A stretch of 64,000 nt of DNA, from positions 233,291 through 297,290 of the forward strand of contig JXTC01000239.1 in assembly GCA_002914845.1 (NCBI GenBank). Direction: 5' to 3'. The translations under genes and the position numbers were made by a program. Shown here in pieces: positions 1-13,427 of the stretch (position 1 is its first letter; every line of letters starts with the position of its first letter). Under the pieces are notes generated by a model, which saw only the letters and a program-made list of their open reading frames with translations, was not told where the DNA came from and did not search any database. Origin of the DNA: Trema orientale. Taxonomy: Eukaryota; Streptophyta; Magnoliopsida; Rosales; Cannabaceae.

Positions 1-469
1 TCAACAAAAAAAATAAAAAATCCAGCATTTTTAAATTGTTTGAAAAATTAGTTAATAAGTTCATTGACATTATTAATGTAAGCAACTTAAGTAAAGGCAA
101 ATCTACTAGTAATAAGTTCATTGTGTCTAGATTTATTCAACAAAATGAAATTTTTAAATAAATTGTTTTCATAAAGATGGCTCGAAACATAAGAAATTAG
201 GTTGAGAGTCTGGTGATTGAGTTTTATATTAATTTGGTTATTTTTCACTTATATGTTTTTTTCTTTTTGAATGGAATTCCTCATGGGATTATATTAAAAA
301 ACTGATTAAACGACTCCATCAATTATACAGAGTATAAATAAAGGGCAAAAAACCTCTACCCCAAGAGAAAAAACAACAACATCAAAACCACAACTGTGAG
401 GTGTGTGAGTTAGTCCAGCAAAAAATAGACAAAATAAATTCTATCACCTCGAGAAACAGCAAGCTCCTT

Positions 470-605
470 GATGGTGTCCATCAATAAATACCACAATAGA
501 CCCTTGACATCTATTAGTAGACACCACAATAAATCTTTAGCGTCTATCAGTTGACACCGCAGCAAATTCTTGGCGTTCATCGGTAGACGCCACAACAGAC
601 CTCTC
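470..605. repeat. 42-bp tandem repeat, about three to four copies
   Basis: Units read roughly GACATCTATTAGTAGACACC with a following CACAATAAA, diverging between copies. Because 42 is divisible by 3, the minus strand stays open for 71 codons (410-625) as a 14-residue repeated peptide. I read the ORF as a by-product of the repeat, not a gene. Confidence 0.6.
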
Positions 606-1154
606 TGAGTCACACAATTTTGCACTATAACCCGCCAATATCAGAGAAAGATCTTTGATGTAGTAAATATTACAGATCTGACTCTCAAAGCTTTAGATAT
701 GAAAAAATACCAATAAAACACGAACAAAAAACATAAAGGAAAAAAAAAAAAACCAAAACTTACACAGATCTAGAATCAGGTAGGATAAAACATCCATAGA
801 AATAGATCTATGGTACACAACTTTCACGTAAGTTAAAAGACTTATTACAACGAAAAAAAAATAAAGAAAAAAAAATAAAAAATCCTTACGGGAGTGAGAT
901 CTAAAAGATCTCTTCCTCCAGGGGGTTACAAACCTAAAAAAACCTTAAAATTCCACTATGGCTTCAACACATGAACTGAGAATAGAAAAGGAGAAAGCTT
1001 TATTAGGTTTGTATACTTTTTCACTTGTAAGTTTGTTCGTAGCTTTATTTGTGATCCTTTTATTTCCATCAATTTTTTTCGAAGAGTGTTAACAACATTC
1101 TTTTTTTTCACTTTTTTTTAAACTCTTTTATCTCCATGTTTGATAAGGGGATAG

Positions 1155-1308
1155 CTACGGTAGGGGCGTCCTACGTAGGGTCATGCCTTAATTATCGTTG
1201 GATGGGAATTGTGGGGAATAACGGGAATCTGTGGAGAATCTATTTATATACAGATTCTCATCCAACGGTGAATAGACAGGGCCCTACGTAAGGGCGCTCC
1301 TACTGTAG
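1155..1308. mobile_element. short inverted-repeat (MITE-like) element
   Basis: The left end begins CTACGGTAGGGGCG and the right end closes with CGCTCCTACTGTAG. Similarity between the arms runs inward for about 50-60 bases and includes CGTTGGATG on the left and CATCCAACG on the right. The element is about 154 bp. I found no convincing target duplication, so the superfamily is not assigned. Confidence 0.55.
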
Positions 1309-4300
1309 ACGCGTCCATTTGATAATATGAACTCTTCTAAAATAGCTCACACTCTAGTATAACAATTTTCATATATTTCTTAAAAAGAAAAAGTCATTCT
1401 CCCCAAGGCCGGCCAATTGGCCGTATATGCGGTAGTTTTTTATGGATTATTTTTTCCTTTAAATAGTTCATAATTGCTACTCCGATCAGGTTCCATTCGA
1501 ACGGTATTCACAAAATGAAAATAAATAAATAAGTAAATAAGTCTGCATTCACCGAATATGACTAACTCCATAACTAAGTTAAGTCAAACTTTTTGAGTCT
1601 CTAAAGAAATGGGGGGTTTATGCAGTGCTCACTTGTTTGTTGCTCACCAGTCACGTGGGTGTCACGTTCAGTCTCACATGACACTGCTTAAGTTTTTATC
1701 TGATTTTGTCTTCACTCTCTTAAGTCATATGCTCCTTTTCTGACTTTCTGCATCCCCAACACTTGGAGATGTTCTTCCCACCAAGTGTCATCTCCTGACA
1801 ACAAACAAGTTCACTGAATCACATATATTTGTAAGTTTCCTGGAAAGTCTTTGCTTTATTAGATTTTTTTTAAAAAAAAGAACTTTTTTCCCTTTAAAAA
1901 ACGGAAAGTTAATATTATTTAAAAAAAAAAAAACGGAAAGTTATAAATCCAATTCAAAGTTTCAAACCTATGTTTGAAAGGGAGAGAAAAAAGAAAAGAA
2001 GGAAGATAGGGGAATAACAAAGTAGAAGATATAGAAAATACGAACGAAAGAAAAGAAAAGAAAAACTACTTTATTAACTTTGTTTGATAAATTTTGCTTT
2101 AGATTCGTTTGAAAAATAAAGCGAAGAAAAACTACTTTATTTTAAAATTATTTTTTTTATCTATAAGAATTATTTGAAGATTTTAGTTTGCAAAATTATT
2201 CCCATGATTTTAATCCGTAAATTAGGAATGTGTGCTTTCTGCTCGAAAATCTATTGAGGAGTATTGTATTATCTTTCTATTATTAACAAAAATATTGCTC
2301 TTTTTCAAAAAAGAAAATTTTTTTTTCTTTTTTATAAAGTATAATTCAATAATTTAAAAGTTCTTTTCTTTTATGCTTCCTCTCTATTTTCTCTCTTATT
2401 TGTAAAGATTACTAGAAATAATCGCAAAACATCTGTTGATAACACATATTCCTAGTTCTTGATGACATAAGTTGTAGTAGGCTCTACTCCTACTTTCTAC
2501 TGCGGCCCTTTTTTTGCTCTTTTTACATTTTTTTTCCTCTCTACCAAATAATTCATTTGCTTACTTTTCTTCCAATTCTCTTTTGCATTTTCCTTCCTCT
2601 CCTGTGTCACCTCTACCAAACATAGTATTAGTAATGAAAGTTAGCTCATAAGCCTAAGTTAGATCCTCTAACAAACATAACATTAGTAGTGAAAGCTAGC
2701 TCATAAGACCTAAGTAAAGATCCTACTCTCGTAATTTTGTTCTTTTTAGGTAAGAGTTTTTTACAAGGTAATTTTCCATTGATATGTTTGTATGCGTAAT
2801 GATTTTAGGTATAGTAGGTGTTGAATTAGGAAGACAATAGAAATTCAAAGCTTTCACTAGAAGCATTGCTTTCTTCCATTTTGCCCCTAAATCCATTCTT
2901 CCTTGATCAATTTAAGTTACAGAAATTCCATATTAGAAGTGAGCAGATTGTCTCGTGTAGTGCATATATCATTGCAGATGTCAGCCTCTACAAATGTATC
3001 AATTTGAATTACAAATGTTTCTTTTTCAATTTAGTTACCTAACAAAAATTAGAGTTGCTCCTTCAAAAGTAACAAGAGTATCTGAGGTCAATTGCCAATT
3101 TTATTGCATTCTACCTTCTGTTTTAATCAAAACCAAATATTTTTACAAGTACAGAATATAAATACATAAAATAAACATTTCATTATTTTTGTTTCAAAAT
3201 ATCCCTTTGTCAGTATACTATCTAGTGTGACAATTTATAAGACCCGCTCTCAAGTGACCATAGGATGCATGATTTGACCTACTGCTTATTGCTATAGGGC
3301 GGCTGAAGATTTTAGAGGTGGGGTATTCATTTATGGATAGAATTTTGATATAATGGAGCACTTTCTTCAACTCTTAACGGCCTATCTATGCCAACGTGGC
3401 AACGTCTAACATCGATCCATAAGACTCGCATTTTATCGAGTTTGATCAGAACACATTTTAAAATTCTATTTAAACTATAATATGGTACACTTATGTAAAA
3501 TAATTTTAAACCACATAGTAAGATTACATTATTTAAAACTTTAACAACAATCAATGTAAAAATTTGATACAAAAATTAGAGTGCTACTAACATTATTGTA
3601 TTAATCACATGATAGATACTGAAATATATCAAAGCTTTCATGTTTTACTTTCAAACGTAAATGTAATGAAGGATGTTAGCCCAGGGTACCTAACTACATA
3701 TAGAAAGAAAACAAGTGATAGTGAAATTAAACAACACTAATCCCTCAACTTAGAAATTGAGGGCATGACACTCAATGCAAAACCAAATCTTATAATGCAC
3801 CGCCAATTTGGTTATGAACTCCTCCCTAGAAATAAGAATCACTCTCTCCTAAAATTCCTAGATCCTCCATAGTTCCATCCCATGATTCATTGAAACAACC
3901 TATATAACATATTAAACTCACAAATCAACATAAAGTCCGATATTCACAACACCTTATTAGACAAAAACAAATACATAAAAAAAAATTATGCATGAAAAAT
4001 TAATACCATATCCCACCTAACTACTTAGTCCCCAAAGAACAAACAAAGATATATGTAATTTTTTAAAAATGTCTAACTTTGGGGCAACCTAAGAGTACCT
4101 TGTTGGTAACTTCACCGCCAAATTTCTTTCCTAACTTTTTGGTTAACTCTTATTCACTCCAACAAAATTTAGAAAAAGACCAAATTTTCATGTTGCCAAA
4201 AACGAAGTCCCCTTTTTTTTTTCAGAAAAAAAAACTTGAATTATGACTTTTTTTTTTTGTAATTTAACCCTTATTTTTTTGTTTGTGCTAATTATATCTT

Positions 4301-4792
4301 TATGTTAAGAATTTCCGCAAATTTATATATTCTGAGGCAAATTTAACCATTTTATTCTATCGTTCTAGGGCATTTATAATAAGATTTTAGCGTTTTGCAA
4401 CAAGAATATGTTAACCTCAATTCGAATTTAGTGTTCAATGAAAAAAAAATTTAGTTGTTTCGTGAAATTAGTTATTTCCTGAAAAAAAAATTAGGTACAA
4501 ATTTTTAAAATTTCTTAATGTTGAAATATAGTTTTGTACAAATCAAATAATACGATATTTACTTTTTTCGTTAACCCTAATTTTATTATTCTTACTAATT
4601 TCATTTTATTATTTTTTTTAAAAAAGGAAAAACTTGGTCTAAATTTACCTTAAACCATCCCACATGACACGCCTTCCTCAACGCTTAAATGCCGCGTATG
4701 CCGATAGCCGACAACTAACTTTTTGTCTGTCACCACCTCCTATTCTTCTCTCTCTCCCCCAAAAAAAAAAATTCCCATTTTCCATCTCTCTC

Positions 4793-4800
4793 TATAAATA
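4793..4800 (+). promoter_or_regulatory. TATA box of CGCALH-family gene 1
   Basis: TATAAATA lies 143 bases before the ATG at 4943, after a CT-rich tract (CTCTCTC), a common plant core-promoter context. The third family gene has the same octamer at a similar distance. Confidence 0.65.
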
Positions 4801-4942
4801 CACACATATATATAATTACACATAATAAACTTAATTTTCTTCAATATATAAACTCATACCCGTTATCAATCTAACCTTTGTCACCACCTTTTTTCTCCTT
4901 AGGCAGAGCAAGTTGTGTGACTTGTGAGGGGTTGTGGTGGAC

Positions 4943-5269
4943 ATGGCCTCAGGAGCTGCTGCCGCTGAAGGGTTCTTAAGGTGCATCTACGAGGGCTGCA
5001 TCTCGGGCTGTGACACCGCCATTGAGCGCCGTCCGTACCACCGCAACTGCGGCTGCGCTCTGCACAGTTCCGGCAAGAAGAAGAGCCAATGCCCCCATGG
5101 CTTGCCCAAGTCCAAAAACGTTTCCTACCCTATAAGGAGGGCTTGGAGTGAAGGCTCCTTGTCTTTGATGGCGGCTGCTTCTGCTTCTTCTTCTTCGGCT
5201 CAGTCTTCTCCTTCTTCTTCTCCTTCTCCGGCCGCTATGGTTGGAGTTGGAGGGAAGAATCATCACTAG
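4943..5269 (+). CDS. small plant protein with PYHRNCGCALH core (family copy 1)
   Basis: A 108-residue protein of unknown function. The N-terminus MASGAA is shared with copy 2 at 27190. The core RRPYHRNCGCALH lies at about residues 28-40. A second conserved block follows: NVSYPIRRAWSEGSLSL, matching VSFPKKQSWSNSSL in copy 2. The tail (about residues 76-108) is low-complexity Ser/Ala/Pro and ends GGKNHH. Cysteines before the core (FLRCIYEGCISGC) and inside it suggest metal binding or disulfides, but that is inference. An open frame extends upstream to a GTG at 4934; I chose the ATG at 4943 because copy 2 starts with the same MASGAA. No signal peptide or membrane segment is visible. From memory and unverified, short Arabidopsis relatives carry a methyltransferase-related label; no SAM-binding motif is visible here. 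The gene appears intronless. Confidence 0.8.
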   Translation: MASGAAAAEGFLRCIYEGCISGCDTAIERRPYHRNCGCALHSSGKKKSQCPHGLPKSKNVSYPIRRAWSEGSLSLMAAASASSSSAQSSPSSSPSPAAMVGVGGKNHH

Positions 5270-8055
5270 GAATGATAATAATAACAGGGTTTTCTTCATA
5301 AAGGTCTGATTTTTTTTTTCTTTTTTTTTTTTTTAAAATTAGAGTATTTTGATGTGTTTATTTTGTTTAATAACTTAAACCCAGTTGAGATTTGTGGAAG
5401 AAATTTTGTTATCTACTGTTGGATTTGAAAGGTTTATGGTGATGAAATAGTGCTTTTTTTGGGGTGGATGATGAAATGCCAGTTTTTGATCTGGGTTTTG
5501 ATTGGGTTTATGATTATCAAAAAATTGGCATTTGTAATTGGTGGAGTGATGTTGCTCCATCCTTTCAAGTGTATTTAGTGTAAATATGGTTCAGCTTTAT
5601 ATGCATATACTCTTCTTCTTGACATTGCAATTCTGACAATTACTAGTCCAAAGTTTTGTACTCCTCCTAAAGTGATGTGAAAAGCTTTTATGTATTACAG
5701 TTACATAGTTGGAAAGTTTTGGATCCTTTCTTTTAACTTTTAATAATAATAAATGGGGCAAATGGGTATTCTAGATGGGCTGCTAATATTCAATAATATG
5801 GTCAAATTGTGCCATGTGAAGCATTGAGATATGAAATACTCTTCTGGGTCTGCTTGAATTTCTCGATAGGATTGATAATGTTGGAAAAATATATTATTTT
5901 AATATAAATGAGGCCTTAGAGGAGTATTTTTCTCAAGATCATGGGCATTCACTGTTAATTTAGCCAAGATCATGGCAGGCCTGTTCTAGCTTAGATGGCT
6001 AATTTGGTCAGCTAGTCTACCATGATCGATCCATACACAATCACAGCAGTTCTAGAATATTTTAGAACGAAAGAAAAAGAGGGAATAGAAAATAGAGAAA
6101 GGGTACTTAAATAAATAAAATAAAATAAAGGGTCCAGGTCGGTTTGCTAATCGATCTTCCTAACTGAATACAGCAAAAAAAGTTTGGTATTTTATGAAAG
6201 ATACATGGTTGGAAGAAACTTTAGTGTCATCAAAGCTGTCCACATGGGAGTGTAAGGTGGTGGTGTGCACTTTCATGGAAAAGACAATTGTCACATGACT
6301 TTTAACAATAATATTTTCTATAATTAAATCAAACTTAGTATTAGATGGTAGTGGTACCAAGAAATGTTTCTAATCTCCTATGACATCTATAACTGTTTTA
6401 TGAGATGTAAGATATCGTTCCTGTTAAAGTAAATAAGATCTTCTCTAGGATAAAACAGAAGCACAATACAAGTAATTAATTCCTGTTAATTCACTAGGAT
6501 AAAACAGAAGCGCAATACAAGTGAGATCGATAAATATACCATATAGATCCCTAGAGTTGATCTGGGGCCAAATACCACTTTTAAAGATACATGAATTAAA
6601 GTTTGTCAATTGTTTTATTTAATTTGTTAATCAAATTAATCATGGTTGGGCGTGTGTGAGTGGTGAGTGGTTTTAAGTCCCGGTTGTCATAAATAATTAT
6701 AAATTAGTCTAATAAGTGATATTGGTCTAACTTTTTCATCTTTCTTGGTGGAAGAAAAACTTGAATGAGATTTATTATCTTCTCACACAGTTTTGATTTC
6801 AAGTTTTTACTCATCCCATTGTAAAGTCTCTCTCTACTTCTCATTTGAGTTCAAGGTTGGATTGTAGTGTAAGAACTTAATAGTTTTTGTCCGTGTTTCT
6901 TTTCTTTTCTTTTTTTGAGTTCATAACATACTCTCTCTTTCAAAAAAAAAAAAAAAAAAAAAAAAACTTTCAGTGTTGTCTTTAAGTTCCGAATCTACCA
7001 ACATGAAAACTGCAAGAACCTGCTTGGAGTTATTGTACGGACAAAGTGGTTAATAGCTAAAGCCAAAATGATTAGACCAGAAACAACTTAGGCAGAGAAT
7101 CCAAGAGATGTAACTGCTATTTGTCGACTGAATCCTATTCCAGCAAAAATGAATAGCAACTCAAATTACTGCGTTGTAATTACCTAACTAAGAGAGTTTT
7201 TAACCCCAACCTAGCAGCTATTGGATCAATGCTGCAACAGGATATTTTACACTATGAAATCACCACAAATGTTGAACTAATCGGTATAAAACATTGTCGC
7301 ACTATTATAGAATAGAATATAAGCGTGAACTTGAGTTTGCGAAAGTCAGTTTGAGGGATTTTTGGATATGAAAATCCAGACGAAGCGATGATTTTTTGTT
7401 TAGTAGAGGCTAAAATTATATGTTGTCTATTTTGTGGGGCTCTTTATATTTTCTCAACTTTTGAATGGGGGCTTTATATTTAAAAACTATAAGTACATGT
7501 GAAAAATTACTCTTTTAAAAGGAAATATAAAATTGAGTGGGGGACAATGTCCCTCCATTCCTGGTGAAAATGGTGTATAAGTGTGTGAACGTTATGTATT
7601 AAGCACTCGGAAGTTAACAATGCTGAGTATAACTAATGATAATTTACCACTGAGAGAGTTTGATGGTGTGGTAAGCCTATTTGTTCTTCATGTAAGAAGT
7701 TGTGAGTTCGAGTTGGGATCGCCTTGGTAATCAGGTATGGAGATTATTCACTACTAAAGGAATTCACTTTGAGATTATCAGGCACGCTGTCCTCTATCTA
7801 TAACCTTTTAAATTTATTGTAACCCTTAAAATAAATTCGAGAAGAAAAAAGATAGAAATTTTAGTCCTGATGGATATTGTTAATGACAATATAGAACTGG
7901 TCCCAAAAAAAAAAAAAAAAGAATAGTTTGTTGAAGAAAAAGGAAAGATAATATTCCAAGTCTTATTTAATGTGGATGCGTTTGATGTAAATACTAAATA
8001 TGGACCTAGAAACGAGTAGATCCTTTTCCCACCTCACACACGATAATAGGACTCG
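5270..8055. other. intergenic region after gene 1
   Basis: No gene is supported. It holds a short local duplication near 6420-6520 (shared CTAGGATAAAACAGAAGC), an A run of about 26 at 6941-6966 that could be the tail of an old retroposed copy, and a SINE-like stretch near 7655-7855 listed separately. The rest is AT-rich sequence with no structure I recognise. Confidence 0.5.
7655..7855 (+). mobile_element. possible tRNA-derived SINE
   Basis: GGTGTGGTAAGCC followed about 35 bases later by GTGAGTTCGAGTTGGGATC resembles the spaced A and B boxes of RNA polymerase III promoters seen in plant SINEs. An A-rich tail region follows near 7830-7855. No target duplication was found, so this is tentative. 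Confidence 0.35.
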
Positions 8056-8120
8056 TGTCACGCCCCACACCCGAGGACGTACGCAGCATGCCCATAAAGC
8101 AAAGCCCCATAAGCATGCAA

Positions 8121-11100
8121 TGTAACGCCCTCCTTATCTACCTACTACTAGTGGAAATTTATTAACTTTCTATTTACAAGGCGTTACTTTTAGAAAATAA
8201 TCCTGTAATTATTTTTCTAAAAATACGGGCCAATTTGAACTTTTTATTTTCTTTAAAACTCTATCGATAGCTGACTTTATTTACAAACATAGTGTGGATC
8301 AATATATGCATATATCACAAAATAAAAGGTAGTAATAGATACCAAAAAGGAACGAACTAAAACAACTTAGTTGAGAAACTGCAAAATATCTCCAAAATAC
8401 ACGAACTAGGCCCTCACATGTGGTCAAAATGTCCATATGTACAACACCAAGGTTGGGCCTCTACTCCAGCTCACAAGCTCATGCTGTCATCTCAATTATT
8501 ACCTGCAACACAAGACTATAATGAGCTACAGCTCAGTAAGTAAAGTAATGGATGATATGTTGCTCAATGACATGAATTAAATGTATGACCGTGTTTGCTT
8601 AAATGTTTTAGTATAAACAATTTCCTTTCGACCCTTCCCTGTCTTGTGCCCACTGTCCGGCTCAGCACTATGCCTGCAGGGCTTCCTAAATTAATGATAT
8701 CCCATGGGCTCTCCTCCCGTCGGCTCTTACCACAGTGGGGCTCGTTACTAACCTTATTTCATCGTTACCCGTCGAGCTCAAGAGATAAGACAGCCCGAGA
8801 CTGTATTTTAGTTTATTATATAACTTGGAGGAGGAATATTGTGGCAAACCTTATTACTAATCCTGTCACACTTGCCCCTCTCCTGGGGCTGCCACTCTGA
8901 AACTGTAAATATTTCCCGCTTCCCCGTAACAGTGACACAAAACTTTCTGAAAGTTACCTGGTTTTAACTTCTCTATGATAAAATAGTTTTACACAATAAT
9001 ACTAAGGTATTTCATAAATTATATTACCCTTCTTAAACTTTTTCATAAAACATGCATGGTGTACATAATAATGCCACACCAAAATTACCAACCATATATA
9101 TGCTGAAATCAAAATGTCAATGGTCATACTCATAACCAGAATAAATGCAAAACATGAAAACATAATAGATACTTATATGTCACATAATTCTTGTGTTGCA
9201 GTTGAGTACTTTACTTACTTCGTGTCCTGAATAGGAATTGATAGTGGAAGGAGTCAATATCACCTAGAGATTGGTGTGCTAATCACGTGTTATAAATTAC
9301 TATTACTCATGATGTACATTTTACAAAAAGAATGCATTAAAATACTTGAACAAGACCGAAATGACAACTTTCACTAAATTAAGAAACTTGATCTTAAAAT
9401 GGCTCAGAAGCATATAAATCACCTAAGGCACTTGACAATCAATAACTAACATTGAAAAACTGTTTAAAAGTATTAAAATATGAATGCTAGTTCATTAACA
9501 CAAAATGATCCAAAATGGCACATCATTTTGTAAAAACTAGACCATTTGCACCTAAATGGTGCAATTTCATTTTAAAAATATTTGGACAGCACCTCTCCTA
9601 TTTTTAGGACATTTCCACATGATTAAAATCATGGTTTTAAAACTACAATGACAATTAACAATCCAATTCTCACATATACACATCAAGAGGATCACTTAGA
9701 ACAATTTAAGTGCACTTGAACTCTTTTTCGGTTTAAATAAGTTCAAAACTACTTTTATATTTGTATGTCATCACAAGCAGCTACCAATTGAGTGTAGTAG
9801 ACAATAGGATCAATAAGATATACAATCCAAATTTAAGAAATCATATTACAGACATAAAAAACTTAATCTATTACGCATAAAAACACTTAACTCCATAACA
9901 AACTCAGGGGCTTTAGGTTTAACATTAATTCTCCACTTAAGTTTTATGTTTCCAGCAATAAATAAGGGTTCCTAGGACCATTATTCATCAAATAATAGCT
10001 TAGGTTTAAGAGCTGAAATAAAGGAAACTCACTACAAATTCAAAATCCAACATAAACCTCACATTGACTAGTTTGAGTCTTTGCTAGTGTTCTTGCCTTC
10101 TATCTCCACCAAACTGATTCCCAAGGCTTAGAAATGGATTTCTTAACTTAAGAGGACTTGATGAAACCAATATTTAAGTGGGAACAAATAGAGAATTGAA
10201 ATTAAAAGACAAGACCTAGAAAGAAGAACTTAGTAGAGCTACCTTGAGTAGTTTTGGTCTATCTTGCTTTCTAGAGCTCTAATTTGAGTTCTACAATTTG
10301 GAAACTCTTGGATATGGATAAGAGGAGTTGAGAGAAGTGTAGGAAGGTATTGGAGATGCTCAGGTCGTGGCTGGAGAGAAAGGAAAAGCAAATGACCAGA
10401 TTTGGTCAAAAGTGATACTTAATGACTAAGAAATGGCATAACTTAAATTCTAAGGGGTATTTTGGGTATTTTGCTCATTGCTTTCCATGTGTCCAGCTCT
10501 AAAACATCCTTAGTATCTGGTCCATCCTATACACCCAAGTGTAGTCTAAAATAGTGAAACCTAGCTTAGAAGGTGAAAACTAGTCATACTTTGACCTATA
10601 ATCCCATATAGCCAATCTTATTGTAATCAAGTGGAACCTAGCCCTATAACCAGTCATTAAACATAAAAAGAAAGTCAATTACACTCTAATTAACATAGCA
10701 AACATAGTATTAGCACTTAATTATTAGAATGCACAAAAACGACATTACGCGATTAAGTTTAATCTAAGCTAGCTTAGTGCAACTAAATACAAATTAGTGT
10801 CCAGAATGCCACCTCGTGCTTACTTGGAGCTGACAAATAAAATGCTATGAATGAGTCCTAGACATTAAATTAAGCCTATTTGACGTGTTAAACACACAGT
10901 GAATTCGGCTTCGAAGTGCGTGAAAATTGTATTTTACCGAAAAACTATTATTTGACCAAGTTATCAACAAGTATGATCTTAATGCATGTCCACATAGTAT
11001 TACTTTCATAATTATATTCTTTATTCTTTTGGCACACCGAGCTCTCTCTTTCTGAGGGTATTGAACCTTTACACTGCATCGGAACACTTCAGCAAATCAT

Positions 11101-11249
11101 TAGTACAATAACATGTATGTGAATGCACGTAACATAATGAATGAGCATGTTTTTATGAAACTGGTATTAATGACTTCTAGATGCCTAATATGCAATTAGA
11201 GCATGTTTATTATTGGCTCTCTTAATTATGTGAGGAGCTGGATGTCACA
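8121..11249 (-). mobile_element. family-A solo LTR inserted in the family-B LTR
   Basis: The ends on the minus strand are TGTGACATCC and GGGCGTTACA. A perfect 5-bp duplication TGCAA flanks it (8116-8120 and 11250-11254). It is homologous along its length to the + strand copy at 56526-59437, for example around the segment reading AACTTGGTCAAATAGTA there. No internal region is present, so it is a solo LTR left by recombination. ORFs inside it have no recognisable product. It must be younger than the family-B LTR it interrupts. Confidence 0.85.
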
Positions 11250-11805
11250 TGCAAGGCATCTTTCTATAAACCAATATAATTAAAAATATTTAGTCTCCAA
11301 TAAATACCAATATATAACATAAAATCTAATAACTCTTATAAAGTCTCCAAATACTCAAAATAAATACTATACAATAAAAACTATAATCCAATAAATTCAA
11401 GGTAATCAACCTTCCGAGTCTTTACATTTTCTCAATCAAGATGAAGAATTCCTCTCTTTAAATCATACACCTCAATTATTACTAAATAAGTTCTCTTTGT
11501 GAGCCTGTTAACTGATAATCTTTAAAACCTGGGAGGAAAAAATAAAAAGGTGAGCTAGACGCCCAGTAAGTAACCAATAACCTTATCTAGTTGGATCAAG
11601 CATATGTAAACTAAAATCATTAATAAATATTTTTCAGAACAAATTTGGTTTCAGATTTCAATAATTTGAAAATACTCAAATCAAGTCGTTTAGTAAACAA
11701 TTTCACAAAACAAGAAATAAGTTTCCAAATCTGTCTTTTCGAATCCCTTTTAGTCAATAACAATTTCAATTTTACTTTTCTCCAGTTTTAGGTAACTATG
11801 GCCAC

Positions 11806-12000
11806 ACTTAACCCCTGTGACTAGGTCCGAATCTGCCACAAATAACCCCTGTAGCCGGGTCAGAATCTGCCACAAATAACCCCTGTAGCCGGGTCTGAAT
11901 CTACTACAGATAACCCCTGTAGCCGAGTACGAATCACGAATCTACTGCATTTAACCCTGCAGCTAGGTCAGTACTGTTCACATATAACCCCTATGGATTA
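11806..12000. repeat. 34-bp tandem repeat inside the family-B LTR
   Basis: About five to six copies of a unit reading TAACCCCTGTAGCCGGGTC followed by GAATCTGCCACAA, decaying toward the right. The copies are GC-richer than the surrounding LTR. Confidence 0.75.
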
Positions 12001-13427
12001 AGTCCACGTGCATAGCCACTGAAGAGAGTTTCAAAACACTTATTTACAATAACGAATCATAAACCATTTCACTTTCTTCTCATTATAATATTGTACTCAT
12101 TCCAAAATAATTTTCATGTAATCACATTCAATAGTAATTCATATACGTGATCCATAATTTAGTATAAAACATAGAATCATACTATGTTCACAAAAATTAT
12201 GTTATTTCAATAAAATAGATTTCTTTTAATAAATAGTCTTATTACCAAAATATATTTTACTTGAAATCATATTTTAATGAAAATACCTTATAAACATGAT
12301 TCTATTAGAAATAATAAAATAATAAAATATTTAGCTTTTGGATGAGAAAACTACTAGAAAAGATCAAAGGTTACTTACCTCGTTTGCTTTGTCTATTTAA
12401 CTAAAATAATCAACATAACCTTTCAAACACCTATTATCATACAAATAATATATAAGTATCACTTCAATAAAATCATACTCTAATTATACTAAAAGTATTG
12501 ACTACTTGCTGCCCATATATCTTTTATCATCAACTCCATAGCTTTTCTCAATAATTTCAATTTCTCACGATTCATATCAATTCTAACATCTCTCTAAAAA
12601 TCACCAAACTTAGAGGACATATTCTTCAAGTCATGGGGTCCTAAAAATACCAAAAATGTACCTATAGGGTCCATAGATAAGCCTCGTACAGTTGGAAAAG
12701 CCGCAGCCACGTTTTGCTAAAAGTACCCAAAGTTTCAGATTTTTCCAGATTCGTAGTACTCATTTCAATTGGTTATAACTCTCTGGTTATAAATCCATTT
12801 TTAACAAATTATATACCCTTGGAAAGATAATTCAATAAGATTTCCAACCATACCAAATACGACCTAATCAGACTAGTAAAGTCTCTGAAAAGCTAATCAC
12901 AATCTCTACTGCGATTTTACATCTTAGCCCAAAACTCAAAAATTCTTAATTTTCTATTTACCAAATCAAATCACTTAAAATTTGTCTTGTTTAAATTCTA
13001 ATATCAATAGGCTTCATCTTCTATCAGATTCATCCTAATAGTTCATAAATTATTTATGGGTAAATTAAAACCCTAACCCTAGACATGTAATTCCAATCCC
13101 CAAAAATCTAATTAGTGCATATAGACTCAATAGATTACAGTTAATTACCTTAACATTCGAATGAATTGAATCTTCTTCTTGCTTCTCCTTCTTCCTTGAA
13201 ACTCTATGGCTGCCTATCTCTCTGCTTTTCTCATAAAGCGTACGTATAAAACTGAGCAGATTATTAGTCTTAGTATTTCTTAAAGGGTCTATTGTTCAAT
13301 TACTAAAGTAATCTTAATAAATACCATTAACTAAAGGCTTTTTAGTCTTTTTTTTTTATCCTTGTATTATTTATATAACATAAATCAATTATATATATAT
13401 GTTTTTTTTTTCTAACTGGTTGTCACA

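Larger units (their letters stand above)
1..4792. other. AT-rich intergenic region before the first gene
   Basis: No gene can be supported here. Short ORFs on both strands have no recognisable domain and lie in AT-rich sequence with many A and T runs. The only structures I can define are a 42-bp tandem repeat near 470-605 and an inverted-repeat element at 1155-1308, listed separately. The last few hundred bases are the upstream region of the first CGCALH gene. Confidence 0.6.
8056..13427 (-). mobile_element. family-B LTR, 3' LTR of a minus-strand retroelement, split by a family-A insertion
   Basis: Read on the minus strand the LTR starts TGTGACAACC at 13427 and ends GGGCGTGACA at 8056. Just outside its start lies GAGGGGGAGAA, a typical Ty3-gypsy polypurine tract, so this is a 3' LTR and the element body lies to its right. 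Without the inserted 8121-11249 copy and the duplicated TGCAA it is about 2.2 kb. The five bases beyond its 3' end are ACTCG on the + strand. A truncated second copy in the opposite orientation begins at 16836. Confidence 0.75.

Noticed and set aside
1406..1424. GGCCGGCCAATTGGCC palindrome as a cloning-vector junction
   Set aside because: Surrounding sequence is ordinary AT-rich plant DNA on both sides with no vector backbone; an isolated restriction-site-like string.
4934..4942. Earlier GTG start for CGCALH gene 1
   Set aside because: Not an ATG; the paralogue at 27190 begins at the same MASGAA, supporting 4943.
4976..5299. 107-codon minus-strand ORF opposite CGCALH gene 1
   Set aside because: It is the antisense shadow of a GC-rich coding region; its Arg run is the complement of the Ser-rich tail of the real gene.
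8595..8900. 101-codon + strand ORF as a gene
   Set aside because: It lies antisense within the family-A solo LTR and has no domain.
13065..13085. Telomere-like CCCTAACCCTA
   Set aside because: Only about two units within an LTR, and present in both family-B copies; not a telomeric tract.
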